In this document: positions 34,832-46,016 of the stretch, piece by piece
How the letters are laid out: every line of letters starts with the position of its first letter
Numbering within the stretch: position 1 is the first letter of the stretch
From: Thinopyrum elongatum
Taxonomy: Eukaryota; Streptophyta; Magnoliopsida; Poales; Poaceae
Reading direction: 5' to 3'
Assembly (NCBI GenBank): GCA_011799875.1
Contig: CM022303.1
Span: forward strand, 218,518,255 to 218,582,254
Length of the DNA: 64,000 nt
The notes under the pieces: generated by a model
Seen by the model: only the letters and a program-made list of their open reading frames with translations
Databases searched by the model: none
What the model was told of the DNA's origin: nothing
Position numbers and translations under genes: made by a program

Positions 34832-37589
34832 AATTCCTGCTCGTCCTCGAGTAGGTAAATGATAAAAACAGAATTTTTGATTTGGAATGCTACCTAACAT
34901 ACTTATCCATGTAATTTTCTTTATTGTGGCATGAATGTTCAGATCCATAAGATTAAAAACAAAAGTTCAATATTGACATAAAAACAATAATACTTCAAGC
35001 ATATTAATAAAGCAATCATGTCTTCTCAAAATAACATGGCCAAAGAAAGTTATCCCTACAAAATCATATAGTCTGGCTATGCTCCATCTTCGTCACACAA
35101 AGTACTCAAATCATGCACAACCCCGATGACAAGCCAAGCAATTGTTTCATACTTTTGATGTTCTCAAACCTTTTCAACTTTCACGCAATACATGAGCATG
35201 AGCCATGGACATAGCACTATAGGTGGAATAGAATATGGTGGTTGTGGAGAAGACAAAAAGAAGGAGATAGTCTCACATCAACTAGGCATGTCAACGGGCT
35301 ATGGAGATGCCCATCAATAGATATCAATGTGAGTGAGTAGGGATTGCCATGTAACGGATGCACTAGAGCCATAAGTTTATGAAAGCTCAAAAAAGAAACT
35401 AAGTGGGTGTGCATCCAACTTGCTTGCTCATGAAGACCTAGGGTAATTTGAGGAAGCCCGTCATTGGAATATACAAGCCAAGTTCTATAATGAAAAATTC
35501 CCACTAGTATATGAAAGTGACAACATAGGAGACTCTCTATAATGAAGATCATGGTGCTACTTTGAAGCACAAGTGTGGAAAAAGGATAGTAACATTGCCC
35601 CTTCTCTCTTTTCTCTCATTTTTTTTGGTGGGCTTCTTTGGCCTCTTTTATTTTATTTGTGGGCTTCGTTGGCCTCTTTTATTTTTTCCTCACATGTGAC
35701 AATGCTCTAATAATGAAGATCATCACACTTTTATTTACTTACACCTCAAGAATTACAACTCGATACTTAGAACAAAATATGACTATATGAATGCCTCCGG
35801 CGGTGTACCGGGATGTGCAAGGACTCAAGAGTGACATGTATAAAAATTATGAACGGTGGCTTTGCCACAAATACTATGTCAACTACATGATCATGCAAAG
35901 CAATATGACAATGATGGAACATGTCATAATAAAATGGGTGGAAAGTTGCATGGCAATATATCTCGGAATGGCTATGGAAATGCCATAATAGGTAGGTATG
36001 GTGGCTATTTTGAGGAAGGTAAAAGGTAGGTGTATGGCACCGGCGAAAGTTGCGCGGTACTAGAGAGGCTAGCAAAGGTGGAAGGGTGAGAGTGCATATA
36101 ATCCATGGACTCAACATTAGTCATAAAGAACTCACATACTTATTGCAAAAATCTATTAGTCATCAAAACGAAGTACTATGCGCATGCTCCTAGGGGGATA
36201 GATTGGTAGGAAAAGACCATCGCTCGTCCCCGACAGCCACTCATAAGGAAGACAATCAATAAATACCTCATGCTCCAACTTCATTACATAACGGTTCACC
36301 ATACATGCATGCTACGGGAATCACAAACTTCAACACAAGTATTTCTACAATCCACAATTACTCACTAGCATGACTCTAATATCACCATCTTTATATCTCA
36401 AAACAATCATAAGGAATCAAACTTCACATAGTATTCAATTCACTTTATATGAAAGTTTTTATTATATCCCTCTTGGATGCCTATCATATTAGGACTAAAT
36501 TTATAACCAAAGAAAATTACCATGCTGTTTAGAAAGACTCTCAAAATAATATAAGTTAAGCATGAGAGTTCAATAATTTCTATAAAATAAAACCACCGCC
36601 ATGCTCTCAAAAGATATAAGTGAAGTACTAGATTAAAATTGCCTAGCTCAAAAGATATAAGTGAAGCACATAATATATTCTAATAAATCGTGATTCATGT
36701 GTGTCCCTCTCAAAAGGTGTGTACAGAAAATATGATTGTGGCAAACTAAAAAGCAAAGACTCATATCATATAAGACGCTCCAAGCAAAACACATATCATG
36801 TGGTGAATAAAAATATAGCCTCAAGTAAATTTACCGATAGACGAAGACGAAAGAGGGGATGCCTTCCGGGGCATCCCCAAGCTTAGGCTCTTGGTTGTCC
36901 TTGAATATTACCTTGGGGTGCCTTGGGAATCCCCAATCTTAGGCTCTTGCCACTCCTTATTCCATAGTCCATCAAATATTTACCCAAAACTTGAAAACTT
37001 CACAACACAAAACTCAACAGAAAACTCGTGAGATCCGTTAGTACAAGAAAATAAAATCACCACTTTTGGTACTGTTGTGAACTCATTATTTATTTATATT
37101 GGTGTAATATCTACTGTATTCCAACTTCTCCATGGTTCATACACCCCGATATTACCCATAGATTCATCAAAATAAGCAAACAACACAAAGAACACATGAT
37201 CTGTCAAAAACAGAACAGTCTGCAAAGATCTGAATTGTTCTAAGACTTCTATAACTCCAACAATTCTGAACAACTATGACAACATAGGAAATTTTTCTAT
37301 AAATCTTGTGTAAAAAATTTAGGGTTTTTCAATGCTCCAGTGAATTATTAAAATTCTGTGACTGGACGCAAAAGTTTCTATTTTTCAGCAAGATCAAATC
37401 AACTATCACCGTAAGACATCCCAAAGGTCTTACTTGGCACAAACACTAATTAAAACATAAAAACACATCTAACCAGAGGCTAGATGAAAATTTTATTCAA
37501 AAAAACAGAAAAGAAAAATGTTGGGTTGTCTCCCAACAAGCGCCTTTCTTTAAAGCCTTTTAGCTAGGCGTTGATAATTTTGATGATGC
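34832..37589 (-). other. Non-coding 3' internal region of Gypsy element 1
   Basis: No domain-bearing frame. It is AT-rich with many short diverged direct repeats (aaagatataagtgaag(c/t)a near 36612 and 36653; cccaagcttaggctcttg near 36876). The same region, interrupted by a solo LTR, occurs in element 2 (54044-60624). Confidence 0.6.
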
Positions 37590-38938
37590 TCACATGAAAG
37601 GTAGCAATTGAAACACGAAAAGAGCATCATGTAGCATGTGAAAAACAAGTTGAAGTCTAACATACTTCCTACGCATAGGCATTTTATAAGCAAACAAATT
37701 ATCAAGAGAAGCAAAAACTAGCATATGCAAGGAAAAAGAAAGAAACAATAGCAATCTCAACATAACGAGAGGTAATTTAGTAACATGAAAGTTTCTACCA
37801 CAATATTTTCCTCTCTCATAATAATTACATGTGGGATCATACTCAAATTCAACAATATAAAAAAACATAAAATATTCTCAACATGATCAACATGCATGCA
37901 AAGTTGACACTCTTCCAAAATAGTGGGATTATCATCAAATAAAGTCATGACCTCTCCAAACCCACTTTTATCAAAAAATTCATAAGATTGATCATACTCC
38001 AAAGTAGTGGGATCATTATATCCTAGAGTTGTCACTCTTCCAAACCCACTGTCAATATTATAGCAACCAAATTAATCATGAGGCTTAAATAAATTTTCAA
38101 GATCATAAGAAGCATTATCACCCCAATCATGATCATTGCAATAAGTAGCGGACATAGCAAAACTAGCATCCCCAAGCTTGGGGTTTTGCATATTATTAGC
38201 ACAATTGACATTAATAGAATTTATAATAACATCATTACAATCATGCTTTTGATTCAAAGAACTATCAAGTATGGGTGCAATAGCAATAATATCATGTTTA
38301 ACATAAGGAACTATAGCAAATTCATCTCCATAAATATTGGCATCATGGCCATAAGAATAGCAAGCATCATGTTCATAAAGGGTTATTTCAATCAAATCAT
38401 CGGAATCATAATTATCTATAGATTCATGCATATCATTATTTTCTTCCAAAGCAACGGTCATTCTCTCAATAAATTCTTTGACATAGACATTATGAGCATA
38501 GTTTTCATAGCAATATTTAAGTATGTCAAAATTTTCAGATTTGTAGAGAGTAGTATCATACTTTTCAATCAAAGAAGCAACTTCATAAGCACCCTTAAAA
38601 GCAACAAATTCTTCAATTTGTTCGATATCATAGTAATTGTAAACACCCTTTTCGTAAGAAGATAAAATTTCATTATCATTAAACTCACATAGGTAGGAAA
38701 GGTGTTTTTTAGGGTTCTTAGAGCAACAAGTAAAATCACAAAGTTCAAAAAGATTACAAGCATAACATAGCAAACAATTTATTTGATTCCATAAGAGTCA
38801 TCCTTTTTCAGACAAACGGTGACGCACAAAATGAGCATGCTCATCTAAAGATTTTCCCTCAACTAAACTAGTTGGGGTTTCAGCACGAGCACATATGGAT
38901 CGAAGATGATCTAAGTAGAAAACTTTAAGTGGATCCAT
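37590..38938 (-). pseudogene. Conserved ORF of the non-autonomous Gypsy family, element 1
   Basis: The ORF starts at 38938 with MDPLKVFYLDHLRSICARAE and can be followed for about 450 codons. Recognisable stretches are CEFNDNEILSSYEKGVYNYY, FKGAYEVASLIEKYDTTLYK, FDKSGFGEVMTLFDDN, DPTCNYYERGK and a hydrophobic C-terminus (FHVTKLPLVMLRLLLF), possibly membrane-associated. It has an in-frame TGA at 38800-38798, a TAA at 38074-38072 and a frameshift near a T-run at about 37860. It occupies the gag position after the PBS, but no zinc knuckle or known gag motif is visible, so the function is unknown. Element 2 carries a homologous ORF with different lesions. Confidence 0.6.
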
Positions 38939-39178
38939 ATCAATAGATTTTTAGCAAGCAAAGATGCAAGCAAATAGAAGGCACATGGTAACACAAGCAA
39001 AGAAGAGATCTAATGAGAAAAAGGCAAATGAAAAAGAGGGCGAATAAAAAGGTAAATCTTTTCAAAAATCATTTTAGAAGTGGGAGAGAGGAAAACGAGA
39101 GGCAAATGGCGAATAATGTAATGCAAGAGATGAGAGTTTATGATGGGTACTTGGTATGTCTTGACTTGGCGTAGATCT

Positions 39179-39195
39179 CCCCGGCAACGGCGCCA
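39179..39195 (-). promoter_or_regulatory. Primer-binding site, tRNA-Asp type
   Basis: On the minus strand tggcgccgttgccgggg begins 11 bases after the 5' LTR. It is complementary to the 3' end of plant tRNA-Asp as I know it from other plant Gypsy elements. Confidence 0.75.
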
Positions 39196-39206
39196 GAAAT
39201 TCTTCC

Positions 39207-40777
39207 TGCTACTTCTTGAGCTTGCGTTGGTTTTTCCCTTGAAGAGGAAATGGTGATGCAGCATAGTAGAGGTAAGTATTTCCCTCAGTTAAGAACCAAG
39301 GTATCAATCCAGTAGGAGAAGAACGCACAAATCACCAACACCTACACAAACAATCAAACACTTGCACCCAACGTGATAAAGGGGTTGTCAATCCCTTCAC
39401 GGTCAATTGCAAAAGTGAGATCTGATAGAGATAGATAATAAAAGATAAAATATTTTTGGGTTTTTTGGTATATAGATCTGAAAATAAAAGATTGCAAAAT
39501 AGTATATCGGAAAGTAATATGATGGAAAATAGACTCGGGGGCCATAGGTTTCACTAGAGGTTCTCTCATGAAGGCTAATAATACGGTGGGTGAACAAATT
39601 ACTGTCGAGCAATTGATAGAAAAGCGCAAAGTTATGACGATGTCTAAGGCAATGATTATGCATATAGGCATAACATCCGTGTCAAGTAGACCGACTCCTG
39701 CCTGCATCTACTACTATTAATCCACACATCAACCGCTATCCAGCATGCATCTAGAGTGTTAAGTTCATAAAGAACGGAGTAACGCCTTAAGTAAGATGAC
39801 ATGATGTAGAGGAATTAACTCAAGCAATATGATGAAAACCCCATCTTTTTATCCTCGATGGCAACAATGCAATACGTGTCTCGCTACCCCTACTTTGTCA
39901 CTGGGTTAAATCACACAAGATTGAACCCAAAGCTAAGCACCTCTCCCATTGCAAGAAAAACCAATCTAGTTGGCCAAACCAAACCGATAATTCGAAGAGA
40001 AATACAAAGATATTAAATCATGCATAAAAGAATTCAGAGAAGATTCAAATAATATTCATAGATAAGCTGATCATAAATCCACAATTCATCGGATCTCGAC
40101 AAACACACCGCAAAAGAAGATTACATCGGATAGATCTCCAAGAACGTCAAGGAGGACGTTGTATTGAGAATCAAAGAGAGAGAAGAAGCCAGCTTGCTAC
40201 TAGCTATGGACCCATAGGTCTGAGGTAAACTACTCACGCATCATCGGAAGGGCAATGGAGTTGATGTAGAAGCCCTCCGTGATCGATTCCCCCTCCGGCG
40301 GGATGCCGGAAAAGGCCCCAAGATGGGATCTCACGGGAACAGAAGGTTGCGGCGGTGGAAAAGTGTTTTCGTGGTTGCCTCTGGTGGTTCTAGAATATTT
40401 ATGAATATATAGGAGGAAGAGCTAGGTCAGGGGAGTCCCGAGGGGCCCATAAAGTAGGGGGGCGCCCCCCCCTAGGGCGTGCCCTCCACCCTTGTCGCCG
40501 CCTCGTGGCTCTTCTGACTTGGACTCCAAGTCCCCTGGGTGTCTTCTGGTCCAAGAAAAGTCATCGTGAAGTTTTATTCCGTTTGGACTCCGTTTGGTAT
40601 TCCTTTTCTGCGAGGCTCAAAAACAAGGAAAAAACAGAAGCTGGCACTGGGCTCTAGGTTAATAGGTTAGTCCCAAAAATAATATAAAATAGCATATTTA
40701 TGCATATAAAACATCCAAAACAGATAATATAATAGCATGGAACAATAAAAAATTATAGATATGTTGGAGACGTATTA
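39207..40777 (-). repeat. 5' LTR of Gypsy element 1 (1571 bp)
   Basis: Homologous to 33256-34816. Its outer end reads cgtatta instead of cgtatca, a single change in the terminal dinucleotide region, followed by the target-site duplication ggtga. Confidence 0.92.
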
Positions 40778-42701
40778 GGTGACTGTCGTGAGATTGGACT
40801 CATTCGAGCAGGTGGACCTCAGCAAAGACCTCCACCACCTCCTGATGCTCATGAAACTTCCATCAAGACTCCGGATTCTTATCCCAAAGAAAAGGCCAAG
40901 TGCCTCAACAATGCTGAGAAGCGTGCCAAGAAGGCCGCAAAAGATCAGGCAAAGGAAGAGTAAAATCGTCGTCTTATCAAATCAGACACCGAGAAGAGAA
41001 AGGCTGAAGGAAAAGACGAACGCAGAACAAAAATAAGCATGATCCAAAATCTGCCGCTATGAAAAAAGGGCGCCCCGAGGAAAAGGCCTGCGAAGCCAGT
41101 TGAACCTGAAAGTGATTCCTCTGATCAAGATGATCCACCACTCACTCGAGAGGAAATTGATGCAACTCTCTCTGAACATGTGAATGTGACCACATCCACT
41201 GTTCTACCAGATCTTCGTGTGGATGCCGTCCCAGTCGCACCTCCGAAGAAGAACCCTTTGAAGAGGAAGACCCCACCAACCACTGTCACCATGGTTGAAA
41301 ATGTGAACACCGAACCTCATCCTGATGCAATTAACTTGCAAGATTTGGTGGTCGAAGCCACTGTTCGCACAACAAAGCCAGGAGAAAAGCTTCCGAAAGA
41401 TAAATTGATGCAAATCAAAGGGCCAGATGCCAAGCAGAAGGTTCCCAAGTCTGATGTTGTGAAAGAAAAAGTTGCACAATTTGCTTCAAAACTGACTCAA
41501 CCTCTGGCTTCCATGCCTCCGAGCGAGCAAAATGTGGCTCAGAATGCTCCCTCTGCTCCGTCGACTGCACAGATTGAAAAAGACACTGCTGCACCTCATT
41601 CTTTTGATCATCAGTTCATCATGGAGCAGCTAGACCGTTTTGTTGAAATTTTATTTGATGGAGAAGTGACATCTTTGTCAATTCCTTCTGAAGTTATCTC
41701 TCAAGCTTCTGTTTTGATTAAAGATATGAGAAATGATTCAGTTGAGATAAATGACCTCATTGGTCAATTCAAGGAGCTTGACAACCGCATGAAAGCTACT
41801 AAGTCCAAGTTTGTCATCAGGCAGCTTGAAGAATCTTATGATGATATCAATAAGGAGTTGAAAGTTCTTCGTCACAGAAGGCTGGGATTTCATTCAGATC
41901 CGGACCAAATCGTTCGTAAATTTTGCCTTGATCACCAAGCAAATGTGACTGGTTACAATGATCTGGTCAAAGGACACATTTATCCTTCAAAGAAGAAGAA
42001 GAAGAAGAAAATTGCAAAGAAGAATGCTCCTCCTCCTCCAGAAGCTGACACTCAGAAACAAAAATCTCCTCTGCAAGCTAGTTCTTCGATTCCTCAAGAA
42101 CCTGTTGTACATGAGCCATCTTCGCCAAGGCCAACTGAAGCAGTGCCTGTGGTTTCTCCCGCTCATGAAGAAAATCCAACCCAGCATCAAGTGTCCGAAG
42201 AAGGAGAGATTCCTCGGTCAGAACGACGAGATTCTCATGTCCTCGATGAACCTAAAGATTTGGTTCCTCCCTCTGCTCCTCCACCTTCAGAAGCAATTCC
42301 TCCACAGCCTCAAATGACTGATAAAGCTTCGGTGCCTGACTCTGCCCTTGCACAAGTGTCAAACCCCTCACCCTTGAGGATCTCACTCGTCACAGCTCAA
42401 AGACCATCAGATGTTAATCCTTCTATAGCTAACTCACCATCAGCTCATCATTCGGATTCCATCATCTATGGCGATGAAGTACTTTCTGTTGAAGATGAAC
42501 TCAAGTACCCCTATCCTCGCAAGCGACAAACTTTGTTTTCCACCGGCGTCGGCATCAAAGGGCCTCTATTCAACAGAAATACTCACTCAGTTTTCTTTCG
42601 AGAGAGTCCTTACAACAAGCCCAGGACATCTGATTCTCCTCGATTTTGGACTCGGGAGCAGGCGATATACTACTCTCGTATTCTATATGATAGCCTGAAG
42701 A
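40778..42701 (+). pseudogene. Copia 3' extra ORF, middle part (right copy)
   Basis: It continues from 33255 after the Gypsy insertion. A K/R-rich stretch (EKAKCLNNAEKRAKKAAKDQ) precedes frame breaks near 40963 and 41060. From 41063 the frame is open to the junction at about 42700. It has P/V-rich linkers, a coiled-coil region (DRFVEILFDGEVTSL...EELKVLRHRR-like, about 41630-41885), a lysine run (YPSKKKKKKKIAKKN) that could be a nuclear signal, and a proline-rich segment. It ends with RFWTREQAIYYSRILYDSLK, where sequence from B3 gene 2 is fused, adding about 40 out-of-frame residues to 42826. The real continuation is at 44115. Confidence 0.6.
42577..42701 (+). repeat. 125-bp direct repeat, left copy
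   Basis: From aaatactcac to tagcctgaaga, this piece of the Copia 3' ORF is present again at 43991-44115. The two copies flank the inserted CACTA/B3 fragment. Confidence 0.9.
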
Positions 42702-43990
42702 CACTGTTCTACTCATGCTCTACTAAGGCGCAGGAGGGTTCTTCGTTTTCATTGACGAGATGCCGAGTCGCCGTGATCAAGCTGCTTCCAGCGGATAGTT
42801 ATGGTTGTTGGCCCTCAGCCTCTTAAAATGTGCTAGCTGTTATTATGTTAAGTATGTAGATATGGACCATATGGTTGTTGGCCCTCAGCCTCTTAAAATG
42901 TGATGGTTGTTACTATGTTAAGTATGTAGTGGACCATATGGTGTCAAAACCGTGTTACGAATATCATCCTTTTGTGGAATAGTGTAACCACTATATATTA
43001 CTCAAATGCTGTTAGCCAAGTTCTTAAATTTTCATGGAAAGTATTAGTATCGTACATAGTTCATTGAGTTTAAGCATGTGCCCGGTAGAGCGGTAGAGTA
43101 GAGGAAGTCCATGTTTTGGACGTGGCGATCAGCACCAATGTCCAGAAGGCATTTGCATATTAATTGCCCATATTGCAAATTCACACATGTGTTAACATAA
43201 GGAAACATATGTGTAACTTACTAATCATCGCACATGAGTACTCGCAGACACATCGTGTGCGATACTCCTAGCCACCGCAAGCAACTAGTTTGCATTTTTC
43301 AAAGTTTTTTGTACACACAGAATCACACACGAATTAACTGTAGTAACCGTCTGTGTTATAATTTCTCATCACAAACAGTTCATCCGAGTGGGCTGTTTGC
43401 CACGTATCACACACATCTTGTTTACACGAATCGTTTGTGTTCTTCTGGCTCATCGCAAATAGTTCATCTATGTGAACTGTATGCCGCATATCACACACAT
43501 CTTGTTAAGTTGAACCGTTTATGTTCTGTTCCCTAATCGAAAACAGTTCGTCCGAGTGAACCGTATGCCGTATATCATACACACCTTGATCTGGCTGACC
43601 GTTTTTGTTGCATTCCCTAATAGCAAATAGTTCATCGGAGCAAACTGTATGCCGTATATCGCACACACATTGATATGGCCCTCGTTTCTGTTGTTCTGTC
43701 TCATCGCAAACAGTTCATATGGATCAACCGTATGCCCCGCATCGCACACGTAACTAAAATCTGAACCGTGTTTGATGTCTCCGCCATGGCAAATGTTTTG
43801 CATCTTTTTTGATGTTATTTTTTACATCACCGTTTGTGATTAATGCATCGTACACAGTTTCGTCAAAGGGTCTCTGATCGTAGTGTCGCGTTAGCAGCAT
43901 CCTGCAGTAGTGGCTCAAACCTACGGACCGATCATCGGTGATGGATTATCATCCCCAAAAAGATCTTAGGCAATAGATTATCATCCCCAA
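42701..43990 (+). mobile_element. Inserted fragment of the B3/CACTA-like unit (~1.29 kb)
   Basis: It is collinear with about 15902-17195: the end of B3 gene 2's last exon, the 70-bp duplication, the inverted repeat, the 84-bp array, the CACTA terminus (ending gcagtagtg at 43912) and the same 78-bp filler. The left junction tgaagacact shares only an aga overlap with the two parents. The flanking 125-bp duplication is far longer than the 3 bp of CACTA transposition, pointing to break repair or a later deletion inside a larger insertion. Confidence 0.8.
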
Positions 43991-44115
43991 AAATACTCAC
44001 CCAGTTTTCTTTCGAGAGAGTCCTTACAACAAGCCCAGGACATCTGATTCTCCTCGATTTTGGACTCAGGAGCAGGCGATATACTACTCTCGTATTCTAT
44101 ATGATAGCCTGAAGA
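43991..44115 (+). repeat. 125-bp direct repeat, right copy
   Basis: Second copy of 42577-42701, followed by the normal continuation of the Copia ORF (attttccctcatgag). Confidence 0.9.
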
Positions 44116-45482
44116 TTTTCCCTCATGAGTTCCCACACTTTGCAGCTATGAAGAGCATCGGATGCTTCAATCAAATTCTGCAAGACATCGAAGACTATGG
44201 TCTCACTCATGTCTTAGGCTATCAGCATCCATGCAACAGGGAGATTATTCTTCAGTTTTATGCAACTCTATATATCTCCGGCGATGAGTCAGATATCACA
44301 CGGTGGATAATGGAATGGATGACAGAAGGAAGACGAATCAAATGCTCTGCTATGGATTTTGTCTCTCATTTTCAATTCCCTCGATTTGAACATGGCAAAA
44401 CTGAGATTCTGGTTCATAACATTGATGCTGTCACTGATGAAGATTTCCGTTGCACAATGGATGAAGAAAAGATTCATAACTACCATGGTTCTCCTCTACC
44501 TGAACATTTGACTTTCAACAATCAGACTCTATACCACATCCTCACATATACCATCTGTCCGCTGGCTGGAATGAATACTGATAATGCTATATCTGATGTT
44601 TTTTGGAACACCATCCATGCCATCTCACAAGGTTATATCTTTGATGTCGAAGACATGTTCTTGCGCATCCTAATGGATTCAGCTCAGTGTCCTAAAACAA
44701 TCAAAGTATCCGCGCCATGAATTCAGAAAGTGGTTGACTATGCAATGAAGACCGAATATCTTGCTAAAGTCAGTCACAAAAGTTTCATTCCTCCTGTGCG
44801 TGATACACTGAAAGTTATGGAAGATTTTTCTTCAGGAAAAGCACCTGTGTCAAGCACTTCCGATTATCATCACACCTTCAATGGACCAAAGCTGCCCAAG
44901 CGTGATCGTCTGCCGAACACCCAACCTCCTTCACATCTTGAAGTGAGCATGCGCACTCAGTAGTTGCTACTGAAGCATATGGCCGAAGACCGCCAAGAGA
45001 AAGAAAATCTGGCTTCTGAACTTAATGCTATTCACAACCGAACAAAAGTTGTGCATATGATTACAGCTGAAAACAAGAAGCGCTTATGGAAACTGCTTCG
45101 GAAATTTTTATCCAAAAAGCAACTCAACAATTCTCACCTTCAAGAACTCTATCAGTACATTGACCAAGGGTTTACTGATGAAGATTTTCAAGATTGCTCC
45201 ACTCCACCTTTGCCAGCTCGTGAGCCTACAATGAATTTACTTCGAATTCAGCTGCGCAAATTGCTAGATGAATCAGAAGCCACTTCGCCGACTGTCAAAC
45301 CTTCTGAAGAAAATCCTCTGTCTTGCAAGTGTAATGAGGCTGATCCTAATGTATCTTCCTCATCCAAGACCAAAGTCGGTCTCGAAGGATCAGTTGCTGC
45401 TGCCGCTGAAGATGAAGATGTTCCTCACACTTCCGAATCAGAAACTTTGTCATACAGTTCCTTAGGCGATGCCTCAGAGTGA
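43991..45482 (+). pseudogene. 3' extra ORF of the right Copia copy (C-terminal part)
   Basis: Homologous to 17196-18687. It contains NREIILQFYATLYISGDE and LPEHLTFNNQTLYHILTYT, where the left copy has a stop. This copy has its own stops, a TGA at 44718-44720 and a TAG at 44961-44963. The acidic C-terminus ends SSLGDASE at 45482. The domain resembles the 'putative plant transposon protein' family; its role in the element is unknown. Confidence 0.65.
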
Positions 45483-45538
45483 ATCATATTCACAGTTTCT
45501 CACTCGTGTTTTTCAACACCTTTTTGACACTAGTTGAC

Positions 45539-45552
45539 AAAAAGGGGGAGAA
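45539..45552 (+). promoter_or_regulatory. Second PPT-like run (right copy)
   Basis: aaaaagggggagaa, 464 bp upstream of the true PPT at 46003. Same arrangement as in the left copy. Confidence 0.55.
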
Positions 45553-46002
45553 TAACATCGAGAGTTTAATAGATTTGCTCTGTTGGATTTGGTGTTTGTG
45601 TTTTTCTCGCTCTATCTTTTGAGACAATTACGCCGTTTCATGTGCTCTGATGTAAAACTTCTGTTATGGGCTGTAATATTAATAACCCCGCCTGCTGCAC
45701 TATTCTCTCTCTCGAAGCTTTTGTTTTGCAGGTGAAATTGTTAACAGAAGTTATGAATGATTGCACTTTACTCTCATAGGATTATCCATCATCAGTGCGA
45801 ATCATTACCTCGTATGATTGAAAATTCTCCACACTAGCAAACGAATTGCAAGGAATTCTAATGTATATCAATTAACCCTGCATACATCCAGGGGGAGTAT
45901 ATTTCATCATCGAGTCAAGTAGTGCAAGTTCACTCTTGTTTGATTTACAATTTACTTATCTATCTTCACTTCGATGATTATCTATTTTGTCAACAACCGT
46001 CC

Positions 46003-46016
46003 AAAAAGGGGGAGAT
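46003..46016 (+). promoter_or_regulatory. Polypurine tract of the right Copia copy
   Basis: aaaaagggggagat directly before LTR2. Confidence 0.85.

Larger units (their letters stand above)
33256..40777 (-). mobile_element. Non-autonomous Gypsy element 1, full length (7522 bp)
   Basis: The element is in reverse orientation. Its LTRs are 39207-40777 (5' LTR) and 33256-34816 (3' LTR). The 5-bp target-site duplication ggtga is at 33251-33255 and 40778-40782. The PBS is tRNA-Asp type and there is a PPT. Inside are only a decayed ~450-codon ORF of unknown function and long AT-rich sequence; there is no protease, RT or integrase, so it depends on enzymes of another element. Element 2 (52350-63832) belongs to the same family. 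Confidence 0.93.

Noticed and set aside
38129..38665. 178-codon isoleucine-rich frame on the plus strand (and its counterpart at 61190-61738)
   Set aside because: It is the exact antisense of the conserved retroelement ORF.
42577..44115. The 125-bp repeats as a target-site duplication of a CACTA transposition
   Set aside because: CACTA elements duplicate 3 bp, and the insert has no left CACTA terminus.
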